64,000 nucleotides of DNA from Gimibacter soli (GTDB lineage Bacteria > Pseudomonadota > Alphaproteobacteria > Sphingomonadales > Kordiimonadaceae), in the NCBI RefSeq assembly GCF_028463845.1, contig NZ_CP116805.1, positions 2,790,001 through 2,854,000 of the forward strand. Direction: 5' to 3'. The notes beneath the pieces are model-generated. The model was given only the letters and a program-made list of their open reading frames with translations. It was not told the DNA's origin and searched no databases. Made by a program: the position numbers and the translations under genes. Positions 53,156 through 62,661 of this stretch are shown one piece after another. Within the stretch, counting starts at the first letter, position 1. Every line of letters starts with the position of its first letter.

Positions 53156-55539
53156 ACAAGTTCCCCGTCTTGCGCAATCACGACATCCAAAACATACTCG
53201 CGACCCTCAACGACGTTTCTTACGATGCGGTCCTGAAGTATCTCCCCGTTTAAGTAAACATGTGTCTCAGCAACCCCTGAACGCTTACTGTAAGTCACAT
53301 TGAATATTGCCCCCCGAAAGCGGCGAGTTACATGTGCCTTTTTCCAGTGAGAAGGAAGTGACGGATTGACCCGCAATCCCTCAGCGCATCCCTCCAGCCC
53401 AAAAAGTCGCTCTATGACAATCCTGGCGAACCATGCCACGGAGCCGGTGTTAAAAAGCTGACTTGACCTCCCAGATGTTCTCGGGAGCGATCGGTGCGCA
53501 CCTCTGTAGTAATTTGGGATATAAACGGGGAGCTGGCCACGAGCGACGCAATCCGTTTCACTGGGCAGCATCTTCCGCAACACCTCAAACGCACGATCGG
53601 GTTTACCTACCTCAAACAGACTGAAGGCGAGAAATGCAGAAGCATGATTATATACGGAGCCATTCTCAGCAGTGCCTGGGAATTTCTGCGTCAGTCTCCC
53701 TACATCCTCCCTCATTTTTGTATAGGGCGGCGCTAACATCGCAACGCCATATGGTGAAGCAAGATGCGTCTCAATAGCTTCCAACATTTTCTGCAATTGT
53801 TGAGCATCAGCTGCGCGAGCCAACATTGCCCAACTTTGAGGGTTTAAATATATTGACCCTTCATCATCAGAAGCCACTCCAAAAGCCACACCATCATCGG
53901 TGATACCACGTGCGTACCATTGCCTATCCCAGAAGTGGGCATTTGCAGCCTGCCTGTATGCTTCCGCCAGGCCCCTCATATCGGATGCAACTGACTGCTC
54001 ACCGACACATTCAAGAATGTCCGCCCATTGATCTGCGGCATAGGCGGCCGCCAATGTTAGCCAGCTTGAAACCCCCTTACCTTGGTACCCGACCATGTTC
54101 ATCGGGTCGCACCAGTCCCCCTCCGCAATTAAGCAAAGTCCGCGACCATCACAATTCTGGGCGATCCATCGCATTGCTTTTGTGATGTGTCGACCAACTG
54201 TTTCCGGCTGATCGTAATCGACATAGGGAACTGGTTCTTCAAGTATCCCATAATCTGCCGTTTCATTCAGATAAGCGGTGATACATACGGGCAGCCAGAT
54301 ACAATGGTCAGTATGAGGCACCTGATTGATATATTTTAGCGATGCCTCAGGATGCAGCAGTATTCCATCCGGCATTTCGCCGCTAAATTTTTGTTGCGAC
54401 AATGCACAAATGATTGCCTGCCTCATATTTTGAGGCGCCACATAGGACATGCCCATATGGTCCTGCAAATAGTTTCGAGTTTGCGGATCAGTAGTCAGGC
54501 GATTGGTGGCACCAAGATAATGCACCTGTCTGGTCATCCAATGATTTACGAAGTGATCAAACCCCTGATCTTCTGTCTCGATTTGGATTACACCATTGCC
54601 TGAAGCAACATACTCACTTCCAAGCTGGCACTCCCTCACGAAAGCCTGGCAGTCTCCAAAATACTTTCTTCGGATAAAGACAAGTTCGGCCTGATCTTTT
54701 GCAGGCCCAAAAACAAAACGTGCATCAAACTTCTCTCCTGGATTCAATGTGACATCATACTGAAATGCCGCAAACGGCAGTTCATAGTCAGCCACTTCAT
54801 TTCCAAGCGCTTCAGCCATAACCCCATCCGGGCGGTGCATACCTCCTTCGCCCTCGAAGGCAGAAAGGCGAGCACACCAAGCGTCAGGCTTGATTTCTGC
54901 CATAAGAAAGCTCTTGTCCCGAAAATGTTGGTGCTTGAAGTAATCTGCAACGCGCTGGTAGGGGGTTACGAAATTAGCAATCAGCGCCTGAAGTTCACAA
55001 TCATATGTGCTTCCCTGGTTCATCCATGAAAGAAACCCAAAAGTGAAAGCTGGATATATAGACAGGCATCTTGGACGATCATCGACATTCTTCACACGCA
55101 ACGACCAGAGCTCCGCAATTCCCGCTTTGGGCAGCCGCAACTCGATATAGATTTCAATACCCTGGCGGACTATCGACCACTTCAGCGCATCAGTGGCTGC
55201 CACAAATTCGAATGTATCAACCGCTGCCCGAACGGGTTCATACGGTGCAGAAAAAAGCTCGCCATTCTGGCGATCCTTCACATAGAAAAAACGACCGCTA
55301 TGATGTGAATAGTATGGGTGCTCCGGCTGCATAAATGTGGTCGCTTCAAGCACAGGCCCCTTAGAATATTTTGTCGGCTCTGGCTGCATGTACTGCGCGG
55401 TTGCATATCCTCGGCAAGTCATTTGGACCATCATTTCAGGATTCCAAAGAAAGCTACCTGCTTGTGGCATTGCCAAAGGGTCTGTCAGCACGACGTCAGA
55501 TCCTTGCCGGTGCACAACCGCATCAGAGCCTGCCCGCAT
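53152..55539 (-). CDS. GH94 glycoside phosphorylase (cellobiose/cellobionate phosphorylase-like)
   Basis: A 795-residue cytoplasmic phosphorylase that would split a beta-glucoside with phosphate to alpha-glucose-1-phosphate. It shows an N-terminal beta-sandwich (CRGYATAQYMQPEPTKYSKG, YYSHHSGRFFYVKD), a helical barrel with GAT-containing YLGATNRL, and the catalytic-acid motif AEGDWCDPMNMVG (D475-W-C-D478), C-terminal FNTGSVAWFARI and INPSLPS-like VNPSLPSHWKKA. The GDWCDPMNM form and the gluconokinase nearby suggest cellobionic-acid-type specificity, but this is inference. It lies 4 bases downstream of the symporter gene. Confidence 0.88.
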   Translation of the reverse strand: MRAGSDAVVHRQGSDVVLTDPLAMPQAGSFLWNPEMMVQMTCRGYATAQYMQPEPTKYSKGPVLEATTFMQPEHPYYSHHSGRFFYVKDRQNGELFSAPYEPVRAAVDTFEFVAATDALKWSIVRQGIEIYIELRLPKAGIAELWSLRVKNVDDRPRCLSIYPAFTFGFLSWMNQGSTYDCELQALIANFVTPYQRVADYFKHQHFRDKSFLMAEIKPDAWCARLSAFEGEGGMHRPDGVMAEALGNEVADYELPFAAFQYDVTLNPGEKFDARFVFGPAKDQAELVFIRRKYFGDCQAFVRECQLGSEYVASGNGVIQIETEDQGFDHFVNHWMTRQVHYLGATNRLTTDPQTRNYLQDHMGMSYVAPQNMRQAIICALSQQKFSGEMPDGILLHPEASLKYINQVPHTDHCIWLPVCITAYLNETADYGILEEPVPYVDYDQPETVGRHITKAMRWIAQNCDGRGLCLIAEGDWCDPMNMVGYQGKGVSSWLTLAAAYAADQWADILECVGEQSVASDMRGLAEAYRQAANAHFWDRQWYARGITDDGVAFGVASDDEGSIYLNPQSWAMLARAADAQQLQKMLEAIETHLASPYGVAMLAPPYTKMREDVGRLTQKFPGTAENGSVYNHASAFLAFSLFEVGKPDRAFEVLRKMLPSETDCVARGQLPVYIPNYYRGAHRSLPRTSGRSSQLFNTGSVAWFARIVIERLFGLEGCAEGLRVNPSLPSHWKKAHVTRRFRGAIFNVTYSKRSGVAETHVYLNGEILQDRIVRNVVEGREYVLDVVIAQDGELV

Positions 55540-55543
55540 TTTC

Positions 55544-56893
55544 TTACTCCTTACCGATTACCGCTCGCTGGGAGGCGAGGTCTAGATTGATAGTTTCAAC
55601 AGATTGCTCATCAAGCGGGTAGATGCGGACCAGCAGCACGGAAAGGCCCGCAAAGACGGCGGGAATGATTGTCATTAGCATGACAATCCCTGCCTCAGAT
55701 GTACTGGTCTGAACCTGATTTGCGGCATAGCCGAGTGCCCCTAAAAGCCAGCCTATAAGTGCTGCAGCTAGTGCACCACCAAGCTTCTGGGAGAAAGCAG
55801 CGGCCGCAAACACCATAGCCGTCGCACGCCTACCAGTATGCCATTCGGAATAATCTGCTGTGTCCGCATACATGGAGAACACAAGCGGAGACTTCGGCCC
55901 GAGACAAATACCGATCAGTGCCTGCATCACAAACATCAGCAATACTTGGTCGCGGGGAATGAAATAAAATGCGGCGGACAAAATCGTTACAGCACACATG
56001 AGGATAAGCATCAATTGCTTCTTACCCATAAACTTCGTAAGAAGTGGCGTTATTGCCGCGCCCATCATCAACGCCAGCATATAGGTCATGCTGAACGCGC
56101 CAATCAGATCTGGCCGATCAACATAATATTTAAGATAAAAGGTACCTGTACTGGCACGCAGCGTGATTGTAATCATTATCACCAACGCCAAAGAGAACAG
56201 CACTAGCCACGGCTTGTTCCTGCCAAGGTCCTTTATGTCTACCCACAGAGAAGCCTGCTCTCGCGAGATAGGCGAAACTCTCTCTCGGACTGACAGAAAA
56301 GTAATCAGAAAAAGCAGCGCAGCCACCAGACCATACAATGCCATGGTCATTTGCCATCCCCTGACTTCGTCGCCCTGCCCTAACAATGCAACTAACTCTG
56401 GCGTAAGGTAGGCCACGATACTTCCGCCTGTGAAAGCACCGATGAACCGAAAGCTGGTTAGAACCGTCCGATCATGACTGTCACTCGTCATGACGCCTAT
56501 CAGCGCACCATACGGAACATTGATAAAGGTATAGGAAAGCATCATGAAAACGTAAGTTGCGTAAGCCCACAGCAGCTTACCATCAACGTCCAAGTCAGGT
56601 GTCGTGAACGTCAAAACACCAGCAAAGACGAGTGGAACTATGCCCCATAAGAGATATGGGCGGAACTTACCGAAACGACTTCTTGTGCGATCAGCCAATC
56701 CCCCCATCAAAGGATCGGTTAGCGCGTCGATAATTCGGGCGACAAGCATCATCGTGCCAACCGCTGCCGCCGGCAATCCAAAAACATCCGTATAGAATAT
56801 CAGCAAGAACAAGTCGAAGATGCGCCAATAGAAGTTTGAAGCAACATCTCCGAGCGCATACCCCACCTTTTCCCGAAGGCTCAGCTTTGTCAT
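55544..56893 (-). CDS. GPH-family sugar:cation symporter
   Basis: An inner-membrane transporter of 449 residues of the glycoside-pentoside-hexuronide family: KVGYALGDVASNFYWRIFDL, DALTDPLMGGLADRTRSRFG and KFRPYLLW are diagnostic, with about twelve hydrophobic segments. It would import a beta-glucoside or acidic disaccharide released outside. First gene of the operon with GH94, CBM9 and LacI; a palindrome stands 19 bases before its start codon. Confidence 0.93.
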   Translation of the reverse strand: MTKLSLREKVGYALGDVASNFYWRIFDLFLLIFYTDVFGLPAAAVGTMMLVARIIDALTDPLMGGLADRTRSRFGKFRPYLLWGIVPLVFAGVLTFTTPDLDVDGKLLWAYATYVFMMLSYTFINVPYGALIGVMTSDSHDRTVLTSFRFIGAFTGGSIVAYLTPELVALLGQGDEVRGWQMTMALYGLVAALLFLITFLSVRERVSPISREQASLWVDIKDLGRNKPWLVLFSLALVIMITITLRASTGTFYLKYYVDRPDLIGAFSMTYMLALMMGAAITPLLTKFMGKKQLMLILMCAVTILSAAFYFIPRDQVLLMFVMQALIGICLGPKSPLVFSMYADTADYSEWHTGRRATAMVFAAAAFSQKLGGALAAALIGWLLGALGYAANQVQTSTSEAGIVMLMTIIPAVFAGLSVLLVRIYPLDEQSVETINLDLASQRAVIGKE

Positions 56894-56911
56894 TCTCCAC
56901 TCCCCCGGATT

Positions 56912-56925
56912 TGTGACCGGTCACA
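56912..56925. promoter_or_regulatory. LacI-type operator before the symporter operon
   Basis: TGTGACCGGTCACA, a perfect 14-bp palindrome with a CCGG centre, 19 bases upstream of the symporter ATG. It would control the symporter-GH94-CBM9-LacI operon. Confidence 0.7.
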
Positions 56926-57056
56926 TTTATCGAAGAACACCGCCCAAGTCAAAATCAAATTGGATTTTTGGCGTAAGTTAGATGCTTGAATATGTTAGAC
57001 AGCGTGGCAGTTAACCAAAAAAACTGATATTGACAAATCCTCACGACCGACTACCG

Positions 57057-57085
57057 GTCTACTCATTGCATCGCAGTGAGTAGAC
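57057..57085. promoter_or_regulatory. Inverted repeat in the divergent symporter/LacI region
   Basis: GTCTACTCA (57057-57065) and TGAGTAGAC (57077-57085) are perfect 9-bp arms with an 11-base spacer. It may be a hairpin in a leader or another regulator site. Confidence 0.4.
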
Positions 57086-57123
57086 TTTGCGCCGATCGAT
57101 CCTAACGCACAAATCACATAACC

Positions 57124-57135
57124 GGAAACGTTTCC
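57124..57135. promoter_or_regulatory. LacI-type operator before the second LacI gene
   Basis: GGAAACGTTTCC, a perfect palindrome with central CG, 20 bases before the LacI start. A near copy GGAAGCGATTCC occurs at 58231-58242 before the GH3 gene, so one regulator (probably this LacI) serves both. Confidence 0.7.
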
Positions 57136-57155
57136 AGAAATAATCTGTAGAAGCT

Positions 57156-58187
57156 ATGGCAACAAAGAAAAAATCCAACGTGACGATCGCTGATGTCGCG
57201 CGCTTTGCCGGCGTATCTGTCACGACGGTTTCCAGAATTCTGAACGGCGAAAAATATGTTCGAGAGGACAAAAAAAAAGCCGTAACGGCTGCCGTCGAAA
57301 AGCTGGGCTATCGCCCAAGCCTTTACGCGAGAAGTCTGGCCGGACACCGATCATATGTTATCGGTTTGCTATTGGATGATCCTCAGGGGGATTATCTCTC
57401 CGGTATTCAGCGCGGCCTTTTACGCGCTTCGAAAATCGGCGGGCTTCATGTTCTGGTAGAATTATTTGACAACGATACCACCTTCGAACAGGTCGATTCC
57501 TTCCTATCGAGTCTCAGTCTATCTGGTGCAATCCTTACCCCGCCAATTTGCGACAATCAGGTAGTTTTGGCGGCACTCGCAAAGAGAAAAATACCAACCG
57601 TCAGAATCGCCCCAGGACGCCCTTTCGGGGAAATGACAGATATTAAAATCGATAATTTTAAAGCGGCATACCGCATGACTGAGCACCTTATCGAGTTGGG
57701 ACATAAGGATATTGCCTTCATTACAGGCGATGCCCAGCATGCCGATGCCAGAGAACGCGTTCAAGGCTTCAAAAGCGCCATGAACGACCACGGCTTACGT
57801 ATAAATCCTGAATATATATGCGAAGGCACATATGTGTTCAGCTCTGGCGTTGCCGCAGCGAAACGCTTGCTTAACCACGAGAAAAGACCATCGGCGATCT
57901 TTGCCTCCAATGATGAAATGGCCGCCGCTGTTCTCATGGTTGCCCACGAAGCCGATTTGAATGTTCCTCAAGATCTATCGGTCGCAGGGTTTGACGATTT
58001 GGCCCTCGCTTCATTTGTCACCCCTCCCCTTACGACCATCAGACAACCCATCGAAGAGATGGCTACAGCTGCAGCCGCACGGCTTCTTGATATCCACCTG
58101 AATCGAAATGGCGCGCCTGAGCCTGCCCCGATCATTCTGGACTTCTCCTTTGTGAAACGTGAGTCCACGACAAAATTCCGCCCCTAA
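57156..58187 (+). CDS. LacI-family regulator (beta-glucoside locus, 2)
   Basis: A 343-residue repressor: VTIADVARFAGVSVTTVSRI is the LacI helix-turn-helix, RPSLYARSLAGHRSYVIGLL the hinge, and VAGFDDLALASFVTPPLTTI the C-terminal family mark. It is divergent from the symporter operon and upstream of the GH3 gene. An operator of type GGAARCGWTTCC precedes it and the GH3 gene, so it probably controls itself and the beta-glucosidase. Confidence 0.93.
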   Translation: MATKKKSNVTIADVARFAGVSVTTVSRILNGEKYVREDKKKAVTAAVEKLGYRPSLYARSLAGHRSYVIGLLLDDPQGDYLSGIQRGLLRASKIGGLHVLVELFDNDTTFEQVDSFLSSLSLSGAILTPPICDNQVVLAALAKRKIPTVRIAPGRPFGEMTDIKIDNFKAAYRMTEHLIELGHKDIAFITGDAQHADARERVQGFKSAMNDHGLRINPEYICEGTYVFSSGVAAAKRLLNHEKRPSAIFASNDEMAAAVLMVAHEADLNVPQDLSVAGFDDLALASFVTPPLTTIRQPIEEMATAAAARLLDIHLNRNGAPEPAPIILDFSFVKRESTTKFRP

Positions 58188-58218
58188 AATTGCGCCCCCT
58201 TGCTAGGATAAATGTCCC

Positions 58219-58254
58219 CCAACATTTTATGGAAGCGATTCCATAAAATGTTGG
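58219..58254. promoter_or_regulatory. Long palindrome with embedded LacI operator before GH3
   Basis: Arms 58219-58234 and 58239-58254 are perfectly complementary over 16 bases with a GCGA spacer. The core GGAAGCGATTCC (58231-58242) matches the operator at 57124. The hairpin may also end LacI transcription 32 bases after its stop, but no T-run follows. Confidence 0.65.
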
Positions 58255-58403
58255 ACTCATCCGACAGAGACCGCTAAGGAGGTTCCCGAAGACTTGGCAC
58301 GCTACTGCCTGGTCGATGCATATATCGTTACCTAATGTGCGAGTTGACTGTTCCTGAGACCGCAAACACTCAGGAGCTTCTGAGGGGAAGGGAAACTTGG
58401 GCC

Positions 58404-60902
58404 ATGCGCAATTCAATGCGAAAAAAACTGGCTTATTTACTTACATTGTCTTTGGCAATTCTCAGCGGCTGTAATGAGAACACTAATCGCAGCGAGGACA
58501 AGGGCAAGGCGTCCGGAGCAGAACAACCGAACATTTGGCCGCGAGCACAGAAAATTCGCGGATTGACCCCCGATCAGGAATCTAGAATCGAAGAGATTCT
58601 GGCAAGAATGACGCTAGCAGAGAAGGTGGGGCAAGTCATCCAGGCTGACTCGGACTCGGTTAGTCCCGAAGACGTGAGGCGATACAATCTCGGCTCAGTA
58701 CTCAGTGGCGGCAACTCCGCACCCGGCAGTTTACCATATGCAACAGCAGAGGCCTGGATTGAGGCCGCGGATGCCTACTATGAGGCCTCTGTTGATACAA
58801 CTGATGGTGGAGTTGGTATACCTATTATCTGGGGTATTGACGCCGTCCATGGTCATAACAATGTCATTGGCGGAACCATCTTTCCTCATAACATTGCGCT
58901 TGGAGCGGTGAACGACCCTGCCCTTGTCGCTGAGATTGCCGCAATTACAGCGCAAGAGTTGCGCGTAACGGGCCATGATTGGACATTTGCCCCCACCCTT
59001 GCTGTGCCACAGGATGACCGGTGGGGTCGAACCTATGAAGGCTTCAGCGAACTCCCCGCAATCACACAAAAATATGCCAGTGCAATTGTCCTCGGCCTGC
59101 AGGGTGATCCAGACTCAAATACTTTCATGCAAGGCGAAAAAATTATCGCATCTGCCAAGCATTTCGTCGCTGATGGCGGAACCATAGGCGGCCAGGATCA
59201 AGGCAACTCGGAAGCGTCGGAGCGTGAACTCTATGACACACATGGAGCCGCCTACATTGAGGCAATAGAAGCTGGCGCCCAGGTCATAATGGCTTCTTTC
59301 TCGAGCTGGCACGGTCGAAAAATTCACGGCGACAAATATCTTTTGACTGATGTCCTTAAAGCCCAAATCGGCTTCGAAGGCTTTGTTGTCGGCGACTGGA
59401 ACGCTCACGGTCAAGTAGACGGCTGCTCCAATGAAAACTGTCCTACGGCGATCAATGCCGGCCTTGATATGTATATGGCCCCGGACAGCTGGAAAGGGCT
59501 CTATGAGAACCTTCTTTCACAGACCTCCGATGGCACAATTTCACCAGCCAGATTGGATGATGCGGTAAGACGTATTCTAAGAGTAAAAATGCGCGCTGGA
59601 CTGTTTGATCTTGTGAAGCCCTCGGCTCGCCCTCTAGCAGGTGACTCAACAATTCTCGGATCACCTCGCCATAGATCTGTTGCCCGCGAGGCAGTGCGAC
59701 GGTCTCTCGTCCTGTTGAAGAACAATGACAATGTATTGCCAGTAAAGCCTGGCCTCAAGGTTCTTGTTATCGGATCTAGCGCAAACAGCATTTCCGACGC
59801 ATCAGGGGGCTGGACTCTGACGTGGCAAGGTGGCGGCCTTCCTAACAGTGCGTTCCCGAACGGGCAAAGTATCCTGTCCGGTCTTCAGGATGCCATAACA
59901 GATGCAGGGGGCAGCATCGAATATAGCGAAGACGGTAGTTACTCCCAAAAGCCTGATATCGTAATTGCTGTATATGGCGAGAAGCCATATGCGGAATTCC
60001 AGGGTGACGTCCCAACTCTGCTCTACGCGAATCCGGATATACTCGAAAAATTGAGGGAGCTAAAAGCCGCAGAGGTCAAGACTGTCAGCCTTTTCCTGTC
60101 AGGCCGCCCAATGTGGGTCAATCCGTTGCTCAACGCCTCAGACGCCTTTGTTGCAGTTTGGTGGCCAGGAACCGAGGGGGGCGGAATTTCTGACGTCCTC
60201 GTAGCCAACCCCGATGGGACGACTAAACATGATTTCGAAGGCACGCTTTCTTTCTCATGGCCAAAGCATGCCGATCAAAGCCAATTGAACCCCGGCGATC
60301 ATAATTACGACCCACTGTTCAAATATGGTTTTGGGCTGAAGTACGCCACACGGAGCACGCTTGGCGTATTGTCTGAAGATGTAGGCTCAGCAACGACCGG
60401 TCTCAATAAATATATATACTTCACACAAGGCAGGCCCCAAGCCCCGTGGCGGATCAAGGCTCAGAATTCCCAAGCATCTGGTACTGACTTTGATGCACAG
60501 GAAGATGCCCTTTCCATAATTTTCGACGCAACAACTGGCGGGTCCGTCTCAATCTACGGCGAAGTTCCTATCGACCTCTTTAGAGAAATGAATGGCGCAA
60601 TGGAGCTGGCTTTCACATATCGACTCGACGAACAAAACAGCGAGCCAATCCTCTTGACGCTTGGCTGTACTAGCGAGCCGTCTTGCCAGGGTCAGATTGA
60701 TATCTCAAAGGCAATTTCGCAATCCACCAAAGGTGAATGGAGCGATATGCGCGTTAGCCTTTCATGCTTTGCAGCCGTGGGAGCTGACGTGAATGCCGTC
60801 GACCTCCCCTTTGAATTGAGAGGAAGCCGAAATGCGGCGCTGAGTATTGCCAACGTGAGACTGATAGAAGACGCTGACGGCAAGGAAAGTTGCCCAAGGT
60901 GA
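58404..60902 (+). CDS. GH3 beta-glucosidase/exo-beta-glucanase, lipoprotein
   Basis: A surface or periplasmic beta-glucan-degrading enzyme of 832 residues. The N-terminus MRNSMRKKLAYLLTLSLAIL-SGC is a lipoprotein signal with acylated C23. The GH3 (alpha/beta)8 domain contains DAVHGHNN, GHDWTFAPTLAV, DDRWGRTYE, AKHFVADGG and the nucleophile segment GFVVGDWNAHG with D331. A second domain and a C-terminal beta module follow. The ATG at 58404 lies after a GGGGAAGGG site. The LacI-type operator upstream suggests repression by the neighbouring LacI. It would supply glucose or oligosaccharides to the symporter/GH94 route. Confidence 0.92.
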   Translation: MRNSMRKKLAYLLTLSLAILSGCNENTNRSEDKGKASGAEQPNIWPRAQKIRGLTPDQESRIEEILARMTLAEKVGQVIQADSDSVSPEDVRRYNLGSVLSGGNSAPGSLPYATAEAWIEAADAYYEASVDTTDGGVGIPIIWGIDAVHGHNNVIGGTIFPHNIALGAVNDPALVAEIAAITAQELRVTGHDWTFAPTLAVPQDDRWGRTYEGFSELPAITQKYASAIVLGLQGDPDSNTFMQGEKIIASAKHFVADGGTIGGQDQGNSEASERELYDTHGAAYIEAIEAGAQVIMASFSSWHGRKIHGDKYLLTDVLKAQIGFEGFVVGDWNAHGQVDGCSNENCPTAINAGLDMYMAPDSWKGLYENLLSQTSDGTISPARLDDAVRRILRVKMRAGLFDLVKPSARPLAGDSTILGSPRHRSVAREAVRRSLVLLKNNDNVLPVKPGLKVLVIGSSANSISDASGGWTLTWQGGGLPNSAFPNGQSILSGLQDAITDAGGSIEYSEDGSYSQKPDIVIAVYGEKPYAEFQGDVPTLLYANPDILEKLRELKAAEVKTVSLFLSGRPMWVNPLLNASDAFVAVWWPGTEGGGISDVLVANPDGTTKHDFEGTLSFSWPKHADQSQLNPGDHNYDPLFKYGFGLKYATRSTLGVLSEDVGSATTGLNKYIYFTQGRPQAPWRIKAQNSQASGTDFDAQEDALSIIFDATTGGSVSIYGEVPIDLFREMNGAMELAFTYRLDEQNSEPILLTLGCTSEPSCQGQIDISKAISQSTKGEWSDMRVSLSCFAAVGADVNAVDLPFELRGSRNAALSIANVRLIEDADGKESCPR

Positions 60903-61120
60903 CTGCAGCAGCGTCGTCAACCAGTGTCCTCCCGTTTTTGGAAGGACAATCCTCACCAGATCTAATTTGCATTTCAAAGTACGCGCACTGCTGCTGCCAT
61001 TCCCGCGCGCGGATCTCAATACCTCCCAATGTCCTTCACCCAACTCTGGCCATGTGAAGGACAATGGCGCCTTGGCTTAAATAGATGCTTTGCATTGCCT
61101 CCCAGCCAACGCGCAACTCA

Positions 61121-61164
61121 GGACACGTCCTGCCCCCTCCAACTCAGGACGTGTCCATTTTTTT
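61121..61164 (+). terminator. Rho-independent terminator downstream of GH3
   Basis: GGACACGTCC (61121-61130) and GGACGTGTCC (61147-61156) form a 10-bp stem, followed by ATTTTTTT (61157-61164). It closes the GH3 transcript about 220 bases after the stop. The remaining part of the 60903-61259 gap shows no gene. Confidence 0.75.
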
Positions 61165-61259
61165 GTGTTCGGGGGCGTACGTCTGCTTAGCAATTTGTGA
61201 GAGATACAAGTCCTAAACTTCAGCCCGACTCTCCCAAGCGCACCCACCAGTTGCGGATT

Positions 61260-61577
61260 TCAGCCAGTGCAATATTGCATTAGCTCAACGGGTGCACCGT
61301 CAACTTCAATGAAAGCAACCATCAATCCCGGAGAAGGGCTGTTCGGTTCAATAAGGACCTTTTGGGTGGCTATGGCTTTCATGAGATCATCAACCTCAAA
61401 CGCCACATGCGGAACGGTTTTCACCAGATCTGGATATGGCGCGTCGTCGTCAAAACGCATCCATTGGATGCCAAATTGATTCGCTTCATGGTCGCTGACC
61501 GTCATCTTCAGGTGCGGCAAATAAATCTCGCCTTGGAACCGATCGGTGGTCGGAATTCCTAAATGACTGAACTTCAT
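61260..61577 (-). CDS. VOC (glyoxalase/bleomycin-resistance) family protein
   Basis: A small VOC-superfamily protein of 105 residues, a single half-barrel pair (KFSHLGIPTTDRFQGEIYLP, PHVAFEVDDLMKAIATQKVL, MVAFIEVDGAPVELMQY) with the usual H and E metal positions. The ATG at 61577 follows GGGGGAAA; an in-frame start 57 bases upstream has no such site. Members bind metal and act on small ketone or aldehyde substrates, or only bind ligands. It is next to gluconokinase on the same strand. Confidence 0.75.
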   Translation of the reverse strand: MKFSHLGIPTTDRFQGEIYLPHLKMTVSDHEANQFGIQWMRFDDDAPYPDLVKTVPHVAFEVDDLMKAIATQKVLIEPNSPSPGLMVAFIEVDGAPVELMQYCTG

Positions 61578-61694
61578 AAATTTCCCCCTGTGCGTCGTCA
61601 CAAGACCACAACTTACCTCATTTCTGACCTGCAATGCGGTCTACAACCCATATGCGCCGGGCCTTAATGTTGGTACTATGTCTCTCGATAATTC

Positions 61695-62231
61695 TTAGAT
61701 TTCGGGACCATTGAGATCAGCGTTGCAACGCGATCTATCATAGGCAAGCTTCGCGAGGATATCCCTAACCTGATCATCGGGCCCTAAATGTCCATCAACA
61801 AAAATTACACTCTCATCTTCGGTTGGCCGTTCAAAAATTTCGAGCTGACTATCGAGCATTTTCTCAGACATAAAATGCCCTTTGCGGCGCATGAGGCGTT
61901 CTCTCAGGACACTTTCCTCGAGTTCTGCCAAAACAAACACCACTGATTCATCATGTAGCCTCAAAAGGTTCCTGTATTTTTTCTTCAATGCTGAGCAAGA
62001 AACAACAACACCGGCCTTCTTATGTTCAGACAAAACAAAACCGACATTGCTCAGGAATCCGAACCTGTCTTCATCATTAAGTGGTTGTCCGGACGACATT
62101 TTCTCGAGATTTGACTGGGGATGCAGGTCATCACCCTCCACGAAATTCAACCGCAGAGCCCGAGCCAATCCCTTGCCGAGAGTCGATTTGCCGGAACCGC
62201 AAACTCCTATCACCACCACAGAAACCGCCAT
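61695..62231 (-). CDS. gntK: Gluconokinase
   Basis: Phosphorylates D-gluconate to 6-phosphogluconate with ATP. The 178-residue length fits GntK. Walker A is GVCGSGKST (9-17), followed by the substrate motif EGDDLHPQSNLEKMSSGQPL and DEDRFGFLSN; HFMSEKMLDSQL is a conserved lid-region segment. In this locus it could use gluconate freed from an aldobionate by the GH94 phosphorylase. No promoter was identified. Confidence 0.93.
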   Translation of the reverse strand: MAVSVVVIGVCGSGKSTLGKGLARALRLNFVEGDDLHPQSNLEKMSSGQPLNDEDRFGFLSNVGFVLSEHKKAGVVVSCSALKKKYRNLLRLHDESVVFVLAELEESVLRERLMRRKGHFMSEKMLDSQLEIFERPTEDESVIFVDGHLGPDDQVRDILAKLAYDRSRCNADLNGPEI

Positions 62232-62661
62232 TACGCATACCTTTTGCCCGTCCCCAAAAAATGAAGACCGAAATTTGCCAAGTCAGAGAGAGAGGTCAAG
62301 GAAACAGGGCCACGTAAATGGCCATCAAGAATGATTGATGCTCAAAAAGAACCGCCCCTTACTCTCACACCGAAATGAATATCATAAATCAAAACAAGAG
62401 ACTAACATCTGGTTGCTATAGGCCGATCTATTGTAATTTGATCACTCCGCGTGCCTGACGCCGTGAAGCTTCGCGCCACAAGCAACCCCTTTGACACCGA
62501 GCTTCCAGCGCCGCTGCCCCGGCACCGAAGGCGGGCTCATCAGAACCGCTTACACCCTCGATGGCGTAAATCTGGCGCAGTCAGAAAAAGTGGGGTTTTG
62601 GGGCAGGAAAGAACAGTGAAAAGGGGCCGGCAATCCGCAGCCGGCCCCTTTCCTTCTGACG
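62232..62661. other. Intergenic stretch at the compositional boundary
   Basis: No supported gene. The left part is AT-rich like the preceding region, while from about 62450 the DNA is GC-rich like the AAA ATPase gene, so the change in base composition falls here. A terminator lies at its right end. Confidence 0.5.
62623..62648 (-). terminator. Terminator of the AAA ATPase gene (possibly bidirectional)
   Basis: GGGGCCGGC (62623-62631) and GCCGGCCCC (62640-62648) form a 9-bp stem with an 8-base loop, flanked by AAAA and TTT. On the minus strand TTTT follows the stem, 14 bases after the ATPase stop. Confidence 0.85.

Noticed and set aside
62451-62626. Coding-like 3' fragments (for example ending GVNLAQSEKVGFWGRKEQ) before the AAA ATPase terminator
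   Set aside because: No start, no family match and competing frames; possibly a remnant but not supportable.
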